Positions 1-44,900 of a DNA stretch of 64,000 nucleotides are shown piece after piece (position 1 is the stretch's first letter; each line of letters begins with the position of its first letter). The DNA is taken from the NCBI GenBank assembly GCA_916610825.1, contig OU744452.1, positions 13,868,110 through 13,932,109 on the forward strand. The letters run 5' to 3'. The notes under the pieces are model-generated. The model worked only from the letters and a program-made list of their open reading frames with translations, was not told the origin of the DNA and did no database searches. The translations under genes and the position numbers were made by a program. This DNA is from Haliclystus octoradiatus (lineage: Eukaryota > Cnidaria > Staurozoa > Stauromedusae > Haliclystidae).

Positions 1-784
1 TATCTGCAACCTGGGTTTGTAACATGTTAAACAATTTTCTGGTCAAGTCCTTGGTGAACAATTTCGGATTACTGCAAATTCGGATAAATGCAATGAAACC
101 CGTTGGCAATTTTGACTTGCACTTAAGCGGGTTACACTGCATAAGACAATACCGCAGACAAAACTCACTCTGATGGAGCTTATGGTAGGCTGGTTTATCT
201 TCATTAGAGCAATGGAGTAATGGAGTAAATCTTACTGGTTATTAGTGTATAATCTGTGCTTGGTCAAGGGGTATTAGGAGACCGATTATGTTTCTTACTG
301 GAATGGGACAGCTTTCTGGTAAGGGAAGTAGAATCTTGCAAATGTGTGCAGACAAAATTTGACAACATGAAAACGCCGACGCACTGGTGCAATCATCATG
401 CTGTAATTCATAGCTCCCTATAGGGCTTTTTCATATAAGCCAATGTTGGTGTTCCATAACAATAGATTGAAATATATATTGGGATTAGGATAATTTCAAA
501 ATACACCACCAATGTCATCAATCTTTTCTGCAAATAATTCTCAGCAGACTCATTGGTGTACCAGTGAAAAAGCTCTATTCATTATCTGTCAAATAAAATA
601 TATAATTACCTTCAAACTGACATAATTCAAGGAGATATTTTCTGCAAAGATCTTTAACGTATCTTTGACAACTTCCATGACCTATCATTGTAGTTGGATA
701 GAAATATAAGATCATAGAAAAATGAAAGAAGCAAGATTGACTGAAACCATCAGTCAAACAAATGATATGTATTACTAGGCATAC
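1..784. other. Intronic sequence of CKAP5 at left edge, no feature recognised
   Basis: This belongs to the intron after exon 18. I see no exon continuing TOG3 on the minus strand and no terminal repeats. An antisense-length ORF at 575-892 is only exon 18 read through its donor site. Confidence 0.6.
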
Positions 785-21546
<20,762 letters not shown>

Positions 21547-23148
21547 AATTACATCCACTCAGTACAAAACAATATAATGTACCTTTGAAAACAAACACTT
21601 TGAACGTAGCAAAGCTTAATATTATATTAAGGATTTAAGCAGACTTCAATCGGCATATGTAAGAAAAAGACAATTAAATTAGTTAAAATGTTTCAAAATG
21701 GCTGAGAAACAGTGAGAATATGAAACCAACGGCGCGAAAAGAACAACTTCCGACCCAGTCTCTTATTTTTATCAACAAACACATAAATCGGTCTTGTTTC
21801 AGCCGACACCGATAAAGTCAAAACTATTAATAATCGTGCTCAGGATGATCGTACTCATTAAAATCAATTCCAAAAATTCAATCACATGTGGTCTGGATCG
21901 TCCGGAATTTATAAAGTCGGCGGTCTGGGCATGAAAACTTAAAAAAGACTCAAGCTCAAGTATTTCTTGATGATCTGATCGATCAGTTATGTTGGCTATA
22001 TGGTATAGAATGCGTAATAATCACATTCATGGGGATAAAGGAATAGAATAATTCTGTGCTGTGAGAAAGATATAATTGTGAATCTGATTATGACGAGCAA
22101 CTGGCAACTTTCAACTTAAAGCTAAAATAGGGCAAAATAGAACTTCCTATTTGCATATCCTTTCATCGAAATTGGTATGTCTGAGAACTCTGAGTTTGAA
22201 CTAACAATGAATTTATTGGGACAGCGATCCGGGCACCTGTAGAACTTTGGAATAAGAAGTCGTACCTTTCGTTGTCAGGCAACGCATGATTCGAGAACTA
22301 TAAAACGTTTTATCAATACTGCTAATACTGATCGACATATGTGACGTGAGTCAGAAGCAAAACGCTCCAATATAAAGAGTCTATAAATAAATATTTATTT
22401 TAGTCTAATATGAAAGGTGTTAACTTTTAATTGTGATGGCATAAAACCTTCAAAGCGATAGGAATATTGATAAGCTGCTGCATGAGTATATATAGTATAT
22501 AATAACGACTGTATAACCCAGATAAATAAACATAATTGTATTTACGTTAGTTTGATCCCAGTCTACTGATAAATATGTGACTGATGTCTTTAGCAGAAAA
22601 AAAGCTGGACGATAGATTGAATAAAATTGTGACATTTTCTTTTCGATAAGATGATCTATACACACGCGTTTTCAAACGTAAAATTTGTATTAATTAAGCA
22701 ATGAGTAATTAGGTGTCTCTAGAGAACATAGTTAGAAAAAAAAAGAGTAATATAAATGTTGTTGAAGACAATAGCGGCAACTATTTGATGTCAAGTAAAT
22801 CAATTGTATAATTTAAAAAATATTAATACAATGCTAAGATTGTTTTTTAAATAAAAGACAACGTCATTTTGATCCGAAAGAAATTTCTACAATGAAAATC
22901 CGTTCCATAACAATACGTCACTCCCTCATGTGAAACGCTCATTTGCATATCAATTGAATAATCAGAATGGCAAGTCTTTTGAGTATAGAAAATCGATTGC
23001 ATTATATCATGACAATAACATTTTTTACTGCACTTTCAAGCCAACATTTTCTCTATCTTAGTACAGCGACAAACTAGGTGATAGTTTGAGGTGAACGGAG
23101 CTTCAAATTTACACTGAGGAATTGGTTTGTTTCAATCCAAACTATATA
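21547..23148. promoter_or_regulatory. Head-to-head intergenic region between CKAP5 and the ammonium transporter
   Basis: This 1.6-kb gap must hold the 5' UTRs and promoters of both genes, which diverge from it. It is AT-rich with no ORF of note. ATTTGCAT octamer-like sites occur near 22143 and 22939, and a TGACGTGA (CRE-like) site lies near 22340. No TATA box is convincing for either gene. An in-frame TGA with no later ATG precedes the transporter start, assuming the 5' UTR is contiguous. Shared regulation is possible but not shown by the sequence. Confidence 0.5.
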
Positions 23149-33642
<10,494 letters not shown>

Positions 33643-35952
33643 TATACTTCATAAAAAAACATCTGCATCATCTAATTATGCCGTCTTTTTGATAAACATA
33701 TACATAATTTTTCAACGCTTCTTTGTTTTATCAGTAACTGGTGACACACTTTTTGTTAATATGAAACACAGATGTCACAGACTTGATACCTATAATGTTA
33801 TTAATTGTATTCTGTGATAAATACTAATTGTAATTGATTACTTTGTACAAAGCTTTATTATATAATGGAACCTCTCTATTGTCATGGATTTTTTGAAATT
33901 GTTCATTTGCATGTTAAATGGTAAACCTATACAATTATAAAATCGAATCAAAAAATTAATAAATCAACAAGATTCCTCAATATATCATGATATGACGATT
34001 TTCATTCAACAATTATCTGAGAGTCAGCCGGAGAGGCTCCATTATTACCAGTGTAAACTTTGAGTTTGTTTTTCAAATAATATTACTCAGTAGTTTTGTA
34101 GCAAATACATATATGGCTATTTGAACTTTGAATGTGATGACACATTCTAGATACTTAATAAGACATATCATAGTGTATCATACTAATTGAATTTCACCAT
34201 ATTTATCATATTGTATTGTGAAGGTCTTATATATCTATTAGTTTGTATTTAATTAAAGACATACATGTCTTTCAGATTTCATTTCAGCTAGCATTTAGAT
34301 AAATTAGTTTAAGCTTAATGCGGAAGGATTAGACATTTGTTATTGCATTTGGTAAATATTTTATAAAAAAAGTGTGAAAATATGAATATGTTGCTTAATT
34401 ATAGTGTATATATGTTGTGGCTTGCACTAGTGTCATTTGATTTTAATGAATTGAAATTCGTGAATGCATGAACTCAAAGTGGAAATTTACATTGATTAGC
34501 AAATTTCAAAATATTTTATTTTAGGCTATGTGAGCGAAAATAATGCAGGCATATTTAATGCATTATTTACGCCTCGAAATACGCCTTTGAGATGTTTGAA
34601 AACTTGAAGCGAGCTAAACAGGCGAAAATAAATCAAATTTTCTGATTAGTGCGTTTTACATAAACAAACTATTGTTCCCAACGGCATGAGACAAGATACT
34701 TGTTTTCGTCAGTAGGCAATATGATATTGTGAGTTTATTCAAAAATTATAAACAAAGTCGTGGAAGGAAATCGTTCGCTTTATTTTCGCTCAAAATACGC
34801 CATATAGCCATAGCCTTATTTGTTGTCTTGAGAGTCAAAAAAGGTAGGGTTAAATTTCTATGTTTGTATATGCAGTATTAACTGTTGTCATAGCGTGACT
34901 CAACGATTTAAAATTGAGCTTTGACTCAAGAGGAATCAGAGATTTTGAACTATTTCACAATAAGATTGCTTTGTACAACATACCCACAGACTGAATGTTG
35001 ATAAAACTTGTACAGTATCCTCCTTTTCTTAAAAATCAGCCACAATGATTTAACAAAAGTACATAGAATATGCCAGGAAATTTCCCATTTATTCCGGCAT
35101 ATATTCTCATTATTTTATCCTCGTTCTCAAGCGCCTAAAGTCGTACTTTTTATAAATACTTGTTATGGAAAACTTGATTGCAAAATTCCCCCTCATATCC
35201 TTTCAAAAAATTTATGAAGAATTTATGTACAGGAAACTGCCAATACTTTTGTGAAAAACCTACAACCATCCCCCTCATATCCTCTCAAAAAAATTATGAA
35301 GAATTTATGTACAGGAAACTGCCAATATTTTTGTGAAAAACCTACAACCAACTCATTAAGTGTCCATGAAAAAGTTATGCTGAAACAGAATTTTGCGTTA
35401 ATGAACTCTTGAACCTTTTACAGCAAGGAAATACAGAAGTACTCTACGTTGTGAAAAATTAATCAATTGGAAAAAGTGAAAAATTACACTACCTTAAAAT
35501 TGGCTTTGAATACTATTGACTAGTTTCTTTCTTTGTTCACCATCTATTCAATGAGTGAGCATTCCGGTTATTGGGAAATTGTTTAGCATTGTATTGATTT
35601 GCTTTTTTGTCAAACAGAATTGACATTATCATACATGTCGGATGCTTGATTATAATTAATTATAATATGCATAAAGTATATCAATCATTGATATTAGCTT
35701 GGAACATATTTGACAAATATACTTCCAGCCCCCAACAGCTTAAATGTCTCTAGATTTCTACAGTACATTTTCTATCCAGCCGACGCTTGGAGTCAATTGC
35801 AGTTTAGAAGATAACAATATAAAACGAGAAACAGAGAAGTACAGAAAATATAAAATTACACCTTTGATTATATTTAAATTCAACAGAAATAATGTACAAT
35901 TGATGTAGCTACAGCAACAAAGTGGTAGGATAACAGTGGACTTACATTCCAG
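33643..35952. other. Tail-to-tail intergenic region (3' UTRs of the transporter and MSH4)
   Basis: This 2.3-kb AT-rich gap lies between two convergent genes. An AATAAA at about 33958 is the nearest candidate polyadenylation signal for the transporter. It contains an 82-bp tandem duplication (35187-35350). Otherwise I see no gene, TIR element or SINE here. Confidence 0.55.
35187..35350. repeat. 82-bp tandem duplication
   Basis: Two head-to-tail copies (35187-35268, 35269-35350) beginning TCCCCCTCATATCC and containing AGAATTTATGTACAGGAAAC. Only a few bases differ. Between the transporter and MSH4. Confidence 0.9.
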
Positions 35953-38900
35953 TTACTCCTCTGGAAGGTCTGCTAAGTATTGCTGTTTTAATCCATTTAA
36001 GTAAACTTTCAAGGCATCCTCATCAAGACAAGAGTTCTTTGCTGCTTGGATTAATCGATTGGCCAATTGGTGTACTGATTTTTCTTGGCGTGAGACAGGA
36101 CTGCTATGTTGGGATCCCTATAAGAAAATATACCAGTTAATGATCGGATAATAAAGATCATTTATTAATTAGATACCAGGTGCATTGACGGAGTGACTAT
36201 ATAAACGATTTGAAATTTTTGAAGGATTTAGAAGTTGGTGAATGTTACCCAGAGATTAAGATATCATACAAAGACACTGTTCAAGGTATATTATCTTCAT
36301 CAATCATTTTCACGGTCAGTGTCCGAAAAAAGATTTATCCTTCTGGAATCTCAACAAATGTTCAACATATTCTTCTGAATTTTTTGTTGAGGTTTGACCT
36401 ATTAATCAGAAAATCATCTAATTTCTTCTGAATTTGCTCTAGCCTTCCGGGATCTAGGATTCCAGGATCCCCACTTTTGTCGAACCCAGTTCCCGGTATA
36501 TTGATCCAGCTGTATGCTATGAAATTTATCAAACAAAGGGAACTAACCTGTTCCTTGTCTTTCAAAATGTTTGCTACAGACTTCGCAGTTTCAATCAATG
36601 ACTTTGGCAGTGATGACAGCTCAGCAAGAAAGATACCTGTAGAAAGAAAACATTCAGGGTAAACAATGAAAGGATCAATTTGTGGCTGTGATAAAATCTT
36701 AACCTTCTAATATCCCTGAAAATTGTACAGGGGTGGCACCAGGATTTCCCCGACGAGGGGGCTGGCATCCCTGACAGGGGGGCTATGCCAAATTTCCATG
36801 TTACATAGAAACAATTTGGCAATAGTCTCTAATACTGGAATGGAGTTAATGCCCCTCTCTGGTGCCACCCCTGAAATGGTATAAGTCTTAAATTAACTTG
36901 AGAGTGGAAATGTAAACGATTGGAACGTGAGCACATGACACTAACAAACTTGAACCCAAATCAGATAGCCCATATTAAACAAGGAGAGATTATGAAAAAT
37001 TATTCTTTATTTTGGATGGATATATGTGGAGAAATCTAATGCACAAAGTTATTTTTGAACATTAAGTTTTTAGTTTTTGAAAGACAGTCAAAATGAAGAG
37101 AAGGCTTACTACCGGTACAGGAAGAGGTGAAGTCAGAAACATAAGAAATTGTATCACCTTTTGCGTAAAATTGAAAGTTTCTATAACACTATTATCCACT
37201 TTCTGGATCAACAATCTTTTTCATAATTTGATAGTTTTTGATTGAAGAAGAAGAAGAAGAGGTCAACAATCGAATTATGTAGATAATTGTAAAATATATT
37301 AATATGCAAATTGACATATAAAAATGCCAGTGACATTCAATTGAACAATTATTAATACTGTAAATAATTAAAGTAAAATATACTGCTGGCTATGAGCTAA
37401 TAAATTAACATCCAATGTTATAAAAACAAATTGCATGGTTATTGGTAGACCTACCAAGCCAAACCTGAAAAAGGAGGACGCTAAAACTTTAAGATAGAAA
37501 TAACACCATATTTGATAACAATGTGGCAGATAATAGGGAACTTGATCATTAATACATAATGGAAGAGAAATCAAGGTATATTTATAGCATATGTTGACGT
37601 GGCAATACTTTCAAATTTTGCTGCAGAACAAAATATCCTGTTAGAATAGATTATTTGCAATAATTCAAAAAATAACTTGGGCACCCCCAAATTTTTTTCA
37701 CCATCACTCTTGAAGTATACTTTTACATTGATGACATAAATTTTTAAAAAATTAAACGGAAGAAAGCGTATAAAATATGTTAATTAGTTATAAAATATAG
37801 GGGGATTTTCGCCCCTACGAATTTGTTGATTAATGTTTTATTTCAAAATTTATATAATTAAAATACTTTTGTCCTTGACTGTTTGTGTTACTTCATTGAA
37901 CAATGTGACCATTAATCTGTTTTTGTGTCTTTCCTCTCAAAAATTATTGTTTTTATAACATGTAATATTATTGACAAAAGTAATGGGGTATGTTCAATGC
38001 CCCCATAGCCCCAAAATTAATCTGGGTGCCCCCTTGTAGTATTTAGATTGTTTGGTAATACGTGTTGTTGAAAGTGTTTGTTTGTGCGTCATGATATTTA
38101 TGCTTTGTTGATTAATTTGTTATTGTATTGTTAGTATGAATGGTTCAAATCTCTGCATGATTGTTTCCGTTGTACAGATTGGTAGTCAGATGTTGTTAAT
38201 TGTCATAAATAGCATACTTTTGTAGCTTTCATTCAGTCTCGTCGTAAACCTTGACATTGTCTCATTAAAATGTAAAAGTCACATTATTGTAGCCTGCGTC
38301 CAGACTAAAACGTTCCTGAAGGAAAGTGTAAAGTCTGCGTAGCCGACCGAACAAAGCTGTTTTGCTGACACTGCACTACACTGATGCCGCCTTATAAAAA
38401 CCTTAATTTCCGGTCTCAGTTGTGTGAGAGAAAATTACGTTTACATGTCAAACATTAAAAAACACTCAAGCTTGGGAATAAATCGTTGAAAACAGACAAA
38501 GTTTATGACACTCATTTGAGAGAAAAATTGAGTAGAAATGTGTGTTGTTTGTATAGTATATTGTCTAACTGAAGGAGGAATTGATCATTTGTGTCCCGAT
38601 GTTATAAAATACCAATGTTATAATTCCTATATTTGTAAATTTTTTGTTGACTTTCTAAAGTGACATTCCAACTGGCTCACCAAATGTTCGAGGTGCTCTG
38701 TACGTTCGAAAAGGATTTATACAGAATTTATGTGAAAATAAAACATTAGCTGCCAATAGTTTCTTTGAATTTTTCTTCACTGAACTATAACTGTTACTGG
38801 ATTTAACTCACACAAATTTAACTCACTCAAAAATACGTGGTATATTTTCATCAAATGAGATTGCCTTCCAAATCCGAAAGTCTTCCTAAATGTGGCCCAG

Positions 38901-41900
38901 TTTTTGTTAATCACATGACTGATACCCACAATCTGATTGGCTTGCATTGAATGAAAATCACGTGAGCAAAGCTAACCAATAGGATTGAGTCACTGCCTTT
39001 GCAAGTCTAGTGCAGTGTCAGCAAAACAGCTTTGTTTTGTCGGCTACGCAGACTTTACACTTTCCTTCAGAAACGTTTTAGTCTGGACGCAGGCTACATT
39101 ATTGTCGCTGTTTCTGTCTTTCTCGCATCGAGTCAAAGTCCTATACCTTTTTTAATTTCAGAAAATAAAGTTCTGAACATCTAAATTCTGTTCTGAAAAT
39201 TAAAAAAAAAATCAACAGAAGGAAAGTTTTGGCTCTACTGTTCCACCAAACCTCATTAGGAAGTAAATGTACAAATATTCAATGCTTTTTCATTGCATTC
39301 ATCTGAATTTGCAGTTATCTACTAAAATATTGTAATCAAAGGGACACATTTATTTATAAATACCGTAATTTTGCTCATCAGTTGAACCTTTACTGAGGAC
39401 ATGTGTAAAGACTACATTCTCTTCTTGTGCAGCAGTATTCACCATATTGCGCTAGAATGACACAGACTACTGATCAATTTTATTTTTGGACATGAATATA
39501 TGTGTTTAAATTTGACTGGAAAAATGACAAATTTGAGACCGTTTAAAAAAGAAGAAAATGATTGAAATCCACTCAACTCATGTCTGATTTTTGAATCATT
39601 CATTCAACATTTATGTGATTGCCAGAGCAGACAGGAAGATTTGTATAACATGTACGCTGCACATGTTTTGTTCATTGCTAGAGGGGTCATGTAAGGAAAC
39701 CTTGAATGTCTGTCATTAATTATGCAATTGTCGATTATAAGTCTGACTGACACATCTACCCCAGGACATCTTGAAAAAATATTTTTGAATCATTGAAAAG
39801 GAACATTCAAGTCACCATATCATTCCCTATGAAAACCGTTCATGATCGTTAAATGAATTGATTTCATGAATTATCCATCCTCTGTCTATGAGGTGGCCTT
39901 GAACAGTTCAGTTCATTAAAGGGTTACCACATACTTGCCATGTTTGTATTCATATTTACTAAACGAGAAAATGTTGGGAGACACGAGTGAAGCGCTAAAA
40001 AATCACGAGCTCCGAGCGAGTGATTTTAGTTTCCCGAGTGTCTCCCAACTTTTCGAGTTTAGTAAATATGAATACAAACACGGCAAGCATGTGGTAACCC
40101 TTTTCTAAAATAAAACAAATGTCAAACAAATGTCGGAATCTCATTCGACAGCGAATTTTCAATTCATGAATTCACAATTTAAAATTCAATTTCAATTCAT
40201 AAACCAAGGAAAGAGAATCCCAGAACAAGATAGATATTGTCGAATAAAGAAACACATATATAAGAATGTCTGTATCATAAGTGGTACAATAGTTCTTTAG
40301 CAAATTAATGCAGTAATTGTTATTTAAATTTTAGGTTTACCTTGAAACAGCGTAGCCTATATACTTGTCTTTCATTCTGTGTTTTTATTTTGCATGTTAC
40401 ACGACCAATAACTCGTTTACCACGCTTTTCAATAAACATAAACATATCTTGAGCTAAATGTCGTTTTGTAAATCGTAGCCATTATTGAGATATTTATTGG
40501 ATTGTTATCAAAAAGTTATAAATTCTGTATTTTATCACAGATCAAACTTTTTGTAGCTTGCGGTTTTTCCCGGTTTTTGGAGCCATGTTTTACCCTAGGA
40601 TTTCATGCAAGCTCTTTCGACCAATCAGATCTCAGAAAACCTTTGTGATATTTTAGAAGAACTATTCTTGAACAGTCCAGGTGGTTCATGAACAGTTCAT
40701 GAAGTCCATGAAAAGTTTATGAAATTCATGAACTCAAATAATATTTTCGCAGGTGACAACATTACTCACTCTTAATTCTAAGAGCACTTCGAAGATCCTA
40801 TCAACAACCCCTAAACCCATCGTCATCCGATGTTTATGAGCTTCAGTCCAGGATTCAAGAGAAGTTGTATAAATAGTATAATAGAAAATATTTAATTTCA
40901 AGAAATATTTATCAAATTTGATACGCAAACTAACCTGGATTTGGAAATGATAGCTATCGTAAAAAGAAAAGACAGAATTTTAATAATATTGTCAAAGAAG
41001 AATAAAAATAAAGGTATCCAATTGGGTTTTTCCCATCGTAGTTCTTACACAATAAATGCAGACCCATCCACCCCTGTAATAACAGTTCAATAAATTTTCC
41101 CAATTTCCAAAAAAGGACCACAAAAGACATGTCATTTAACAGTAATGAAGGTTTTATAGACTGATCATGAAAGTTCATGAACTGTTCCTCTAGATAAGAA
41201 GAACATGAATGGTTTAATGTGATACACGTGCTAGAATTACCCTATTTCAAGTTTCACACCATAAAGTGATCATTGGGTGATTTATTTCAATTTCTTTCAG
41301 AGTCGAAATAAATCACTTGATGGTTGTCTTATGATTTGAAAATTGAAATAGCGTGTTTCACTTTTGTCTCTCCTTCTATCAATGCTCTGATTATTTCCAT
41401 CAGAGGCAACTACAAAAAAAGGTTCATAGTTCATGAACGTGAAATTGCATGAAATGTCATAAACTCTTCATGAAAAGTGCACAATATTTCACATTCATGA
41501 ACCAGTTTATGAACCGGTTCATGAAGTATTCATAAACCCTTCGTGACTGTTCATGAATTGTTCGTGTACCCACAAAAACTTTGTGAAAATTCATGAAGGT
41601 AACTGTTCATGAACTAATGGATGATTTTAATAGTGTACCAAGAACTGGTGTGGAATAATCCCACTGCTATTATTATTGTATTTACATTAGATTGTGATAC
41701 ACATCATTTTTATATTGACTAGAATGTTGAAATCGTACTTACTTTTCAACATTGTGATATAATGATTCCAGGTTACACAACTGTAGAAAATGTGTTGCAA
41801 ATATTGTAAAAGCCTAAAAAGAATACACAGAAAGGGTTGAGAACAAATTTGATAATCAATAATAGATAACAATGTCATGTAACTTGTAAATATTTTATTA

Positions 41901-44900
41901 TGTTTTGTATACAACAGCATTGTGAAACATTTGCACTACTCAAAACTTGTTTTCATATTTGGTGAACAATAAAGCCTTTCAGAAATATTTCACATTGTGC
42001 AAAATTTGATTTATAATGTAAAAAACTGCAAAATATAAATTGCTTAATACCAAATTTGCAATAACATTAATGTGGCTTGTTGTACCGAGAGACAAAGCAC
42101 TGTCAACATGTAAGCAATAAACAGAGGTCTACAAAATATGTTTGTGCATTAGTGGTGTGCCCGTTATGGATTTTTAAGCACTGATTAACCGTTAATGATA
42201 ACAGGTTAATTTTCGGCTAGACAAACAAGGATTATTTACAGAACAGAATCCAGTTATAATTAAATGCTTATTCTTGTTTAGCATCTATGATTGATAATAA
42301 TTATTCTCCCACATGTAATGAATGAGACAGCTTGCATTGTATTAAGTTAAAAAGGTTAACAAATCATGTAACCAGTTGTCTAATTCATATTCGGTTAACC
42401 GGTTAATCGGTAAACCGGCCCACCTCTATTGTGCCTCCAACCAAATTTTATAGCAGTTGGATGTAGAACAATCTTAATAAATATTGAGATTTCTGCAAAT
42501 TAGACGGCTGTGCTTGTGCCTGTAGCAGTTCTATTGTTCCCTAAATATGCCTGCAACAGGCAGTCCCAACCGTCCTTGCTTTATTGAGACCAGGAAACAA
42601 AACAATCGATAGTCTTCTGGTATGTACAATTACGCTCTAAAATCATTTTGAGACCAATAGCTATGCATAAAAGTTATTTTTGATTTCTGACAAATGGTAA
42701 TGGTACATATAATTTTGTGTACAGCGCAGTATCATTGGTGGTGCAGTTTATACCTTTGTTGTGATAAGGTGTTCACAAATACTATGGCATATTCCAACTC
42801 CTTCTTCAACACTTGTTCCTAGAATGTAGAGAAGTCAATTTAAGTTTTGATGTTTAACAATTAGATGAAGAGACTACAATCAAATCGTCAATGAAATCTG
42901 CCAAATTCAACTCTGTGTGAGAGTTGAACAAAAATAGACTGCAAGTTAGTGCAAACGAAAAGATCATAAAATCATTCCAAATGTCTAACCAATGTAAATC
43001 AATTGAATTGTTAGAAATATGTTTTACAAGAGAATATAACATGGTTTAGCAATCAAACATAATTTGAATAGTACATTAACTGGTTTCCACTACTTCAAGT
43101 GTAATATATAGCCTTATAGATGATATGCATTTCTTCAGCTCATATATGAAATAAATCAAAGTGAAATGCTGCGGTATATGACAAAATGTGATTTATTTAC
43201 AGTGTTGTAGTCTTAATGTTTTGAGTTAGCAATCAATAAATCAGTAAAGTAATTGGGATGGTATCACCCTACGGAAGGCGCCCGTACCACTGGTCTTCTA
43301 TTTCTACACAAATGACTTTTTGTTAATAGCAATGATTGTAAAATACTAAACATTCTATACTCTTTATTGATCTCAGCCGCAACAATTAATAAATACAATT
43401 AAATTGGAGATCATCCAAATCATTTTATCTTTTATAATAGCAGGTAGCCATTTAAAATAGACCAAGCGATTACAGAAATGGTCAAAATAATGCAATTGAA
43501 CATGAAATATATCAATAAGTACTAATTATAGGTTTGAAAAACTACTGGTTTAGACATTTTTCATATGCTACCCCAATGCTTTGGAATTCTCTACCGTTGG
43601 AATTGAGGAATACAAAATCATTACATATTGTTAAACAACAATCTAAAACGCATTAATTTAAGAAGGCCTACAGTTGCTGATTTTAACTATCCATTACAAT
43701 GTAAATATTGTATTACTAGGTTATATATAATTTGTAAATAAATAGCCATAATATAGATGTTTTAATTTTTAAATTCTGTAAGTATTTATATAATTTTAAT
43801 TTAGAATAAGTTTTAATTTTAATGTAAAGAGCTATTGAGTAATATTATTTTAAAATAGCGCTATAGAAATATATAACAAATAAATAAAATAAATAAATAA
43901 ATTATTACCTCTTCCTAATTCATCAATAATGACCAGTGAATCATCTGATACATTCTAAAAATTAGAATAGCATATATCAAATTTAATTTGGATTAAAATA
44001 CATAAAGATCTTTGTTGACCCAGAAGACAAGAATTTCACATGATAGCTTCTATGTTACAAATGGCTGATGGTTAGATACACCCTTGCAGGCAGAGTCTGA
44101 TAAATAAATTCATTCCAGGATTGCAATATTTGCTACCAATCATTTTGGTTAATGTCAAATAATCCCTTACGAAAAAAATAGTTGAGTTCATGAATAGTTC
44201 ATAAACTTTTCATGAACATCTTACAAACAGTTCATGAACATTAAATAGCCCAATTTTCATGAAATCTTTTCATGAACTGTTCATGAACTTTTAATAAAAT
44301 TTATTGAACTGTTCATAAACAGTTCAGGAAAATTAGGCCATTTAACGTTCATGAACTGTCTTCACAGGCGACATGATGAAAACTGCATCAATTCAATTAT
44401 CTTTCCAATTAAACAAAGCAACACCTTCCTTCATGTATGTCTTAAACATTACATAAACAGTTCATAAACAGTCTATAAAAGGAGTAATTCGGCCATTCCA
44501 TAACACCTTAAATTCTCATGTGTGGTCTCATTCGAGCACCAGTATTACTATTCAATTAGTAAATGTTATTCGATTAACATTTACAGACAGCTCACAAAAA
44601 TCCAACATGCTGATAGCAAATAGAAGCCAATCGATCAAATTTGAACCCATTAACCCCTTACATCAAATGTTGTTAATTGAATGGACCAGGTAATGGACAT
44701 GACATTGTCTTCTATTTGGGAGGAGTTTAGGTTGACTTTGCTAGGATGGCAGTTACTGTATTATTGTTTCAGCTTAAGGCCTGGGCAACGACAGCAGCAT
44801 TTGCGCGACTTTTAAATCCTTCAAAAGTCGTTGTCGTTTAGCCACTCTTTGACGTATTGCATCATGTATTTTATTTGTCGCATTGTGTTTGATGGCCATC

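Larger units (their letters stand above)
35953..40953 (-). other. MSH4: MSH4 C-terminal exons 26-29
   Basis: Exon 26 is 19 nt (NYHFQIQ with the split codon). Exon 27 carries [20 protein letters not shown], exon 28 [19 protein letters not shown], and exon 29 [19 protein letters not shown] followed by [17 protein letters not shown] and TAA at 35953. This is the helix-turn-helix tail of MutS proteins used for dimerisation. The intron between exons 27 and 28 holds two TIR elements. Confidence 0.9.

Noticed and set aside
37678-38035. Possible TIR element with GGGCACCC ends in MSH4 intron 27
   Set aside because: The ends match only over about 8-10 bp with drift, and no target duplication is visible.
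40734-40928. Minus-strand ORF with [23 protein letters not shown] between MSH4 exons
   Set aside because: It does not match MSH4, whose exons 26 and 27 join in frame without it. No family was recognised and no second exon fits, so it is left unassigned.
44164-44369. Regularly spaced TTCATGAA repeats resembling a CRISPR array
   Set aside because: The units are palindromic, tandem and without unique spacers, and the setting is an animal intron.
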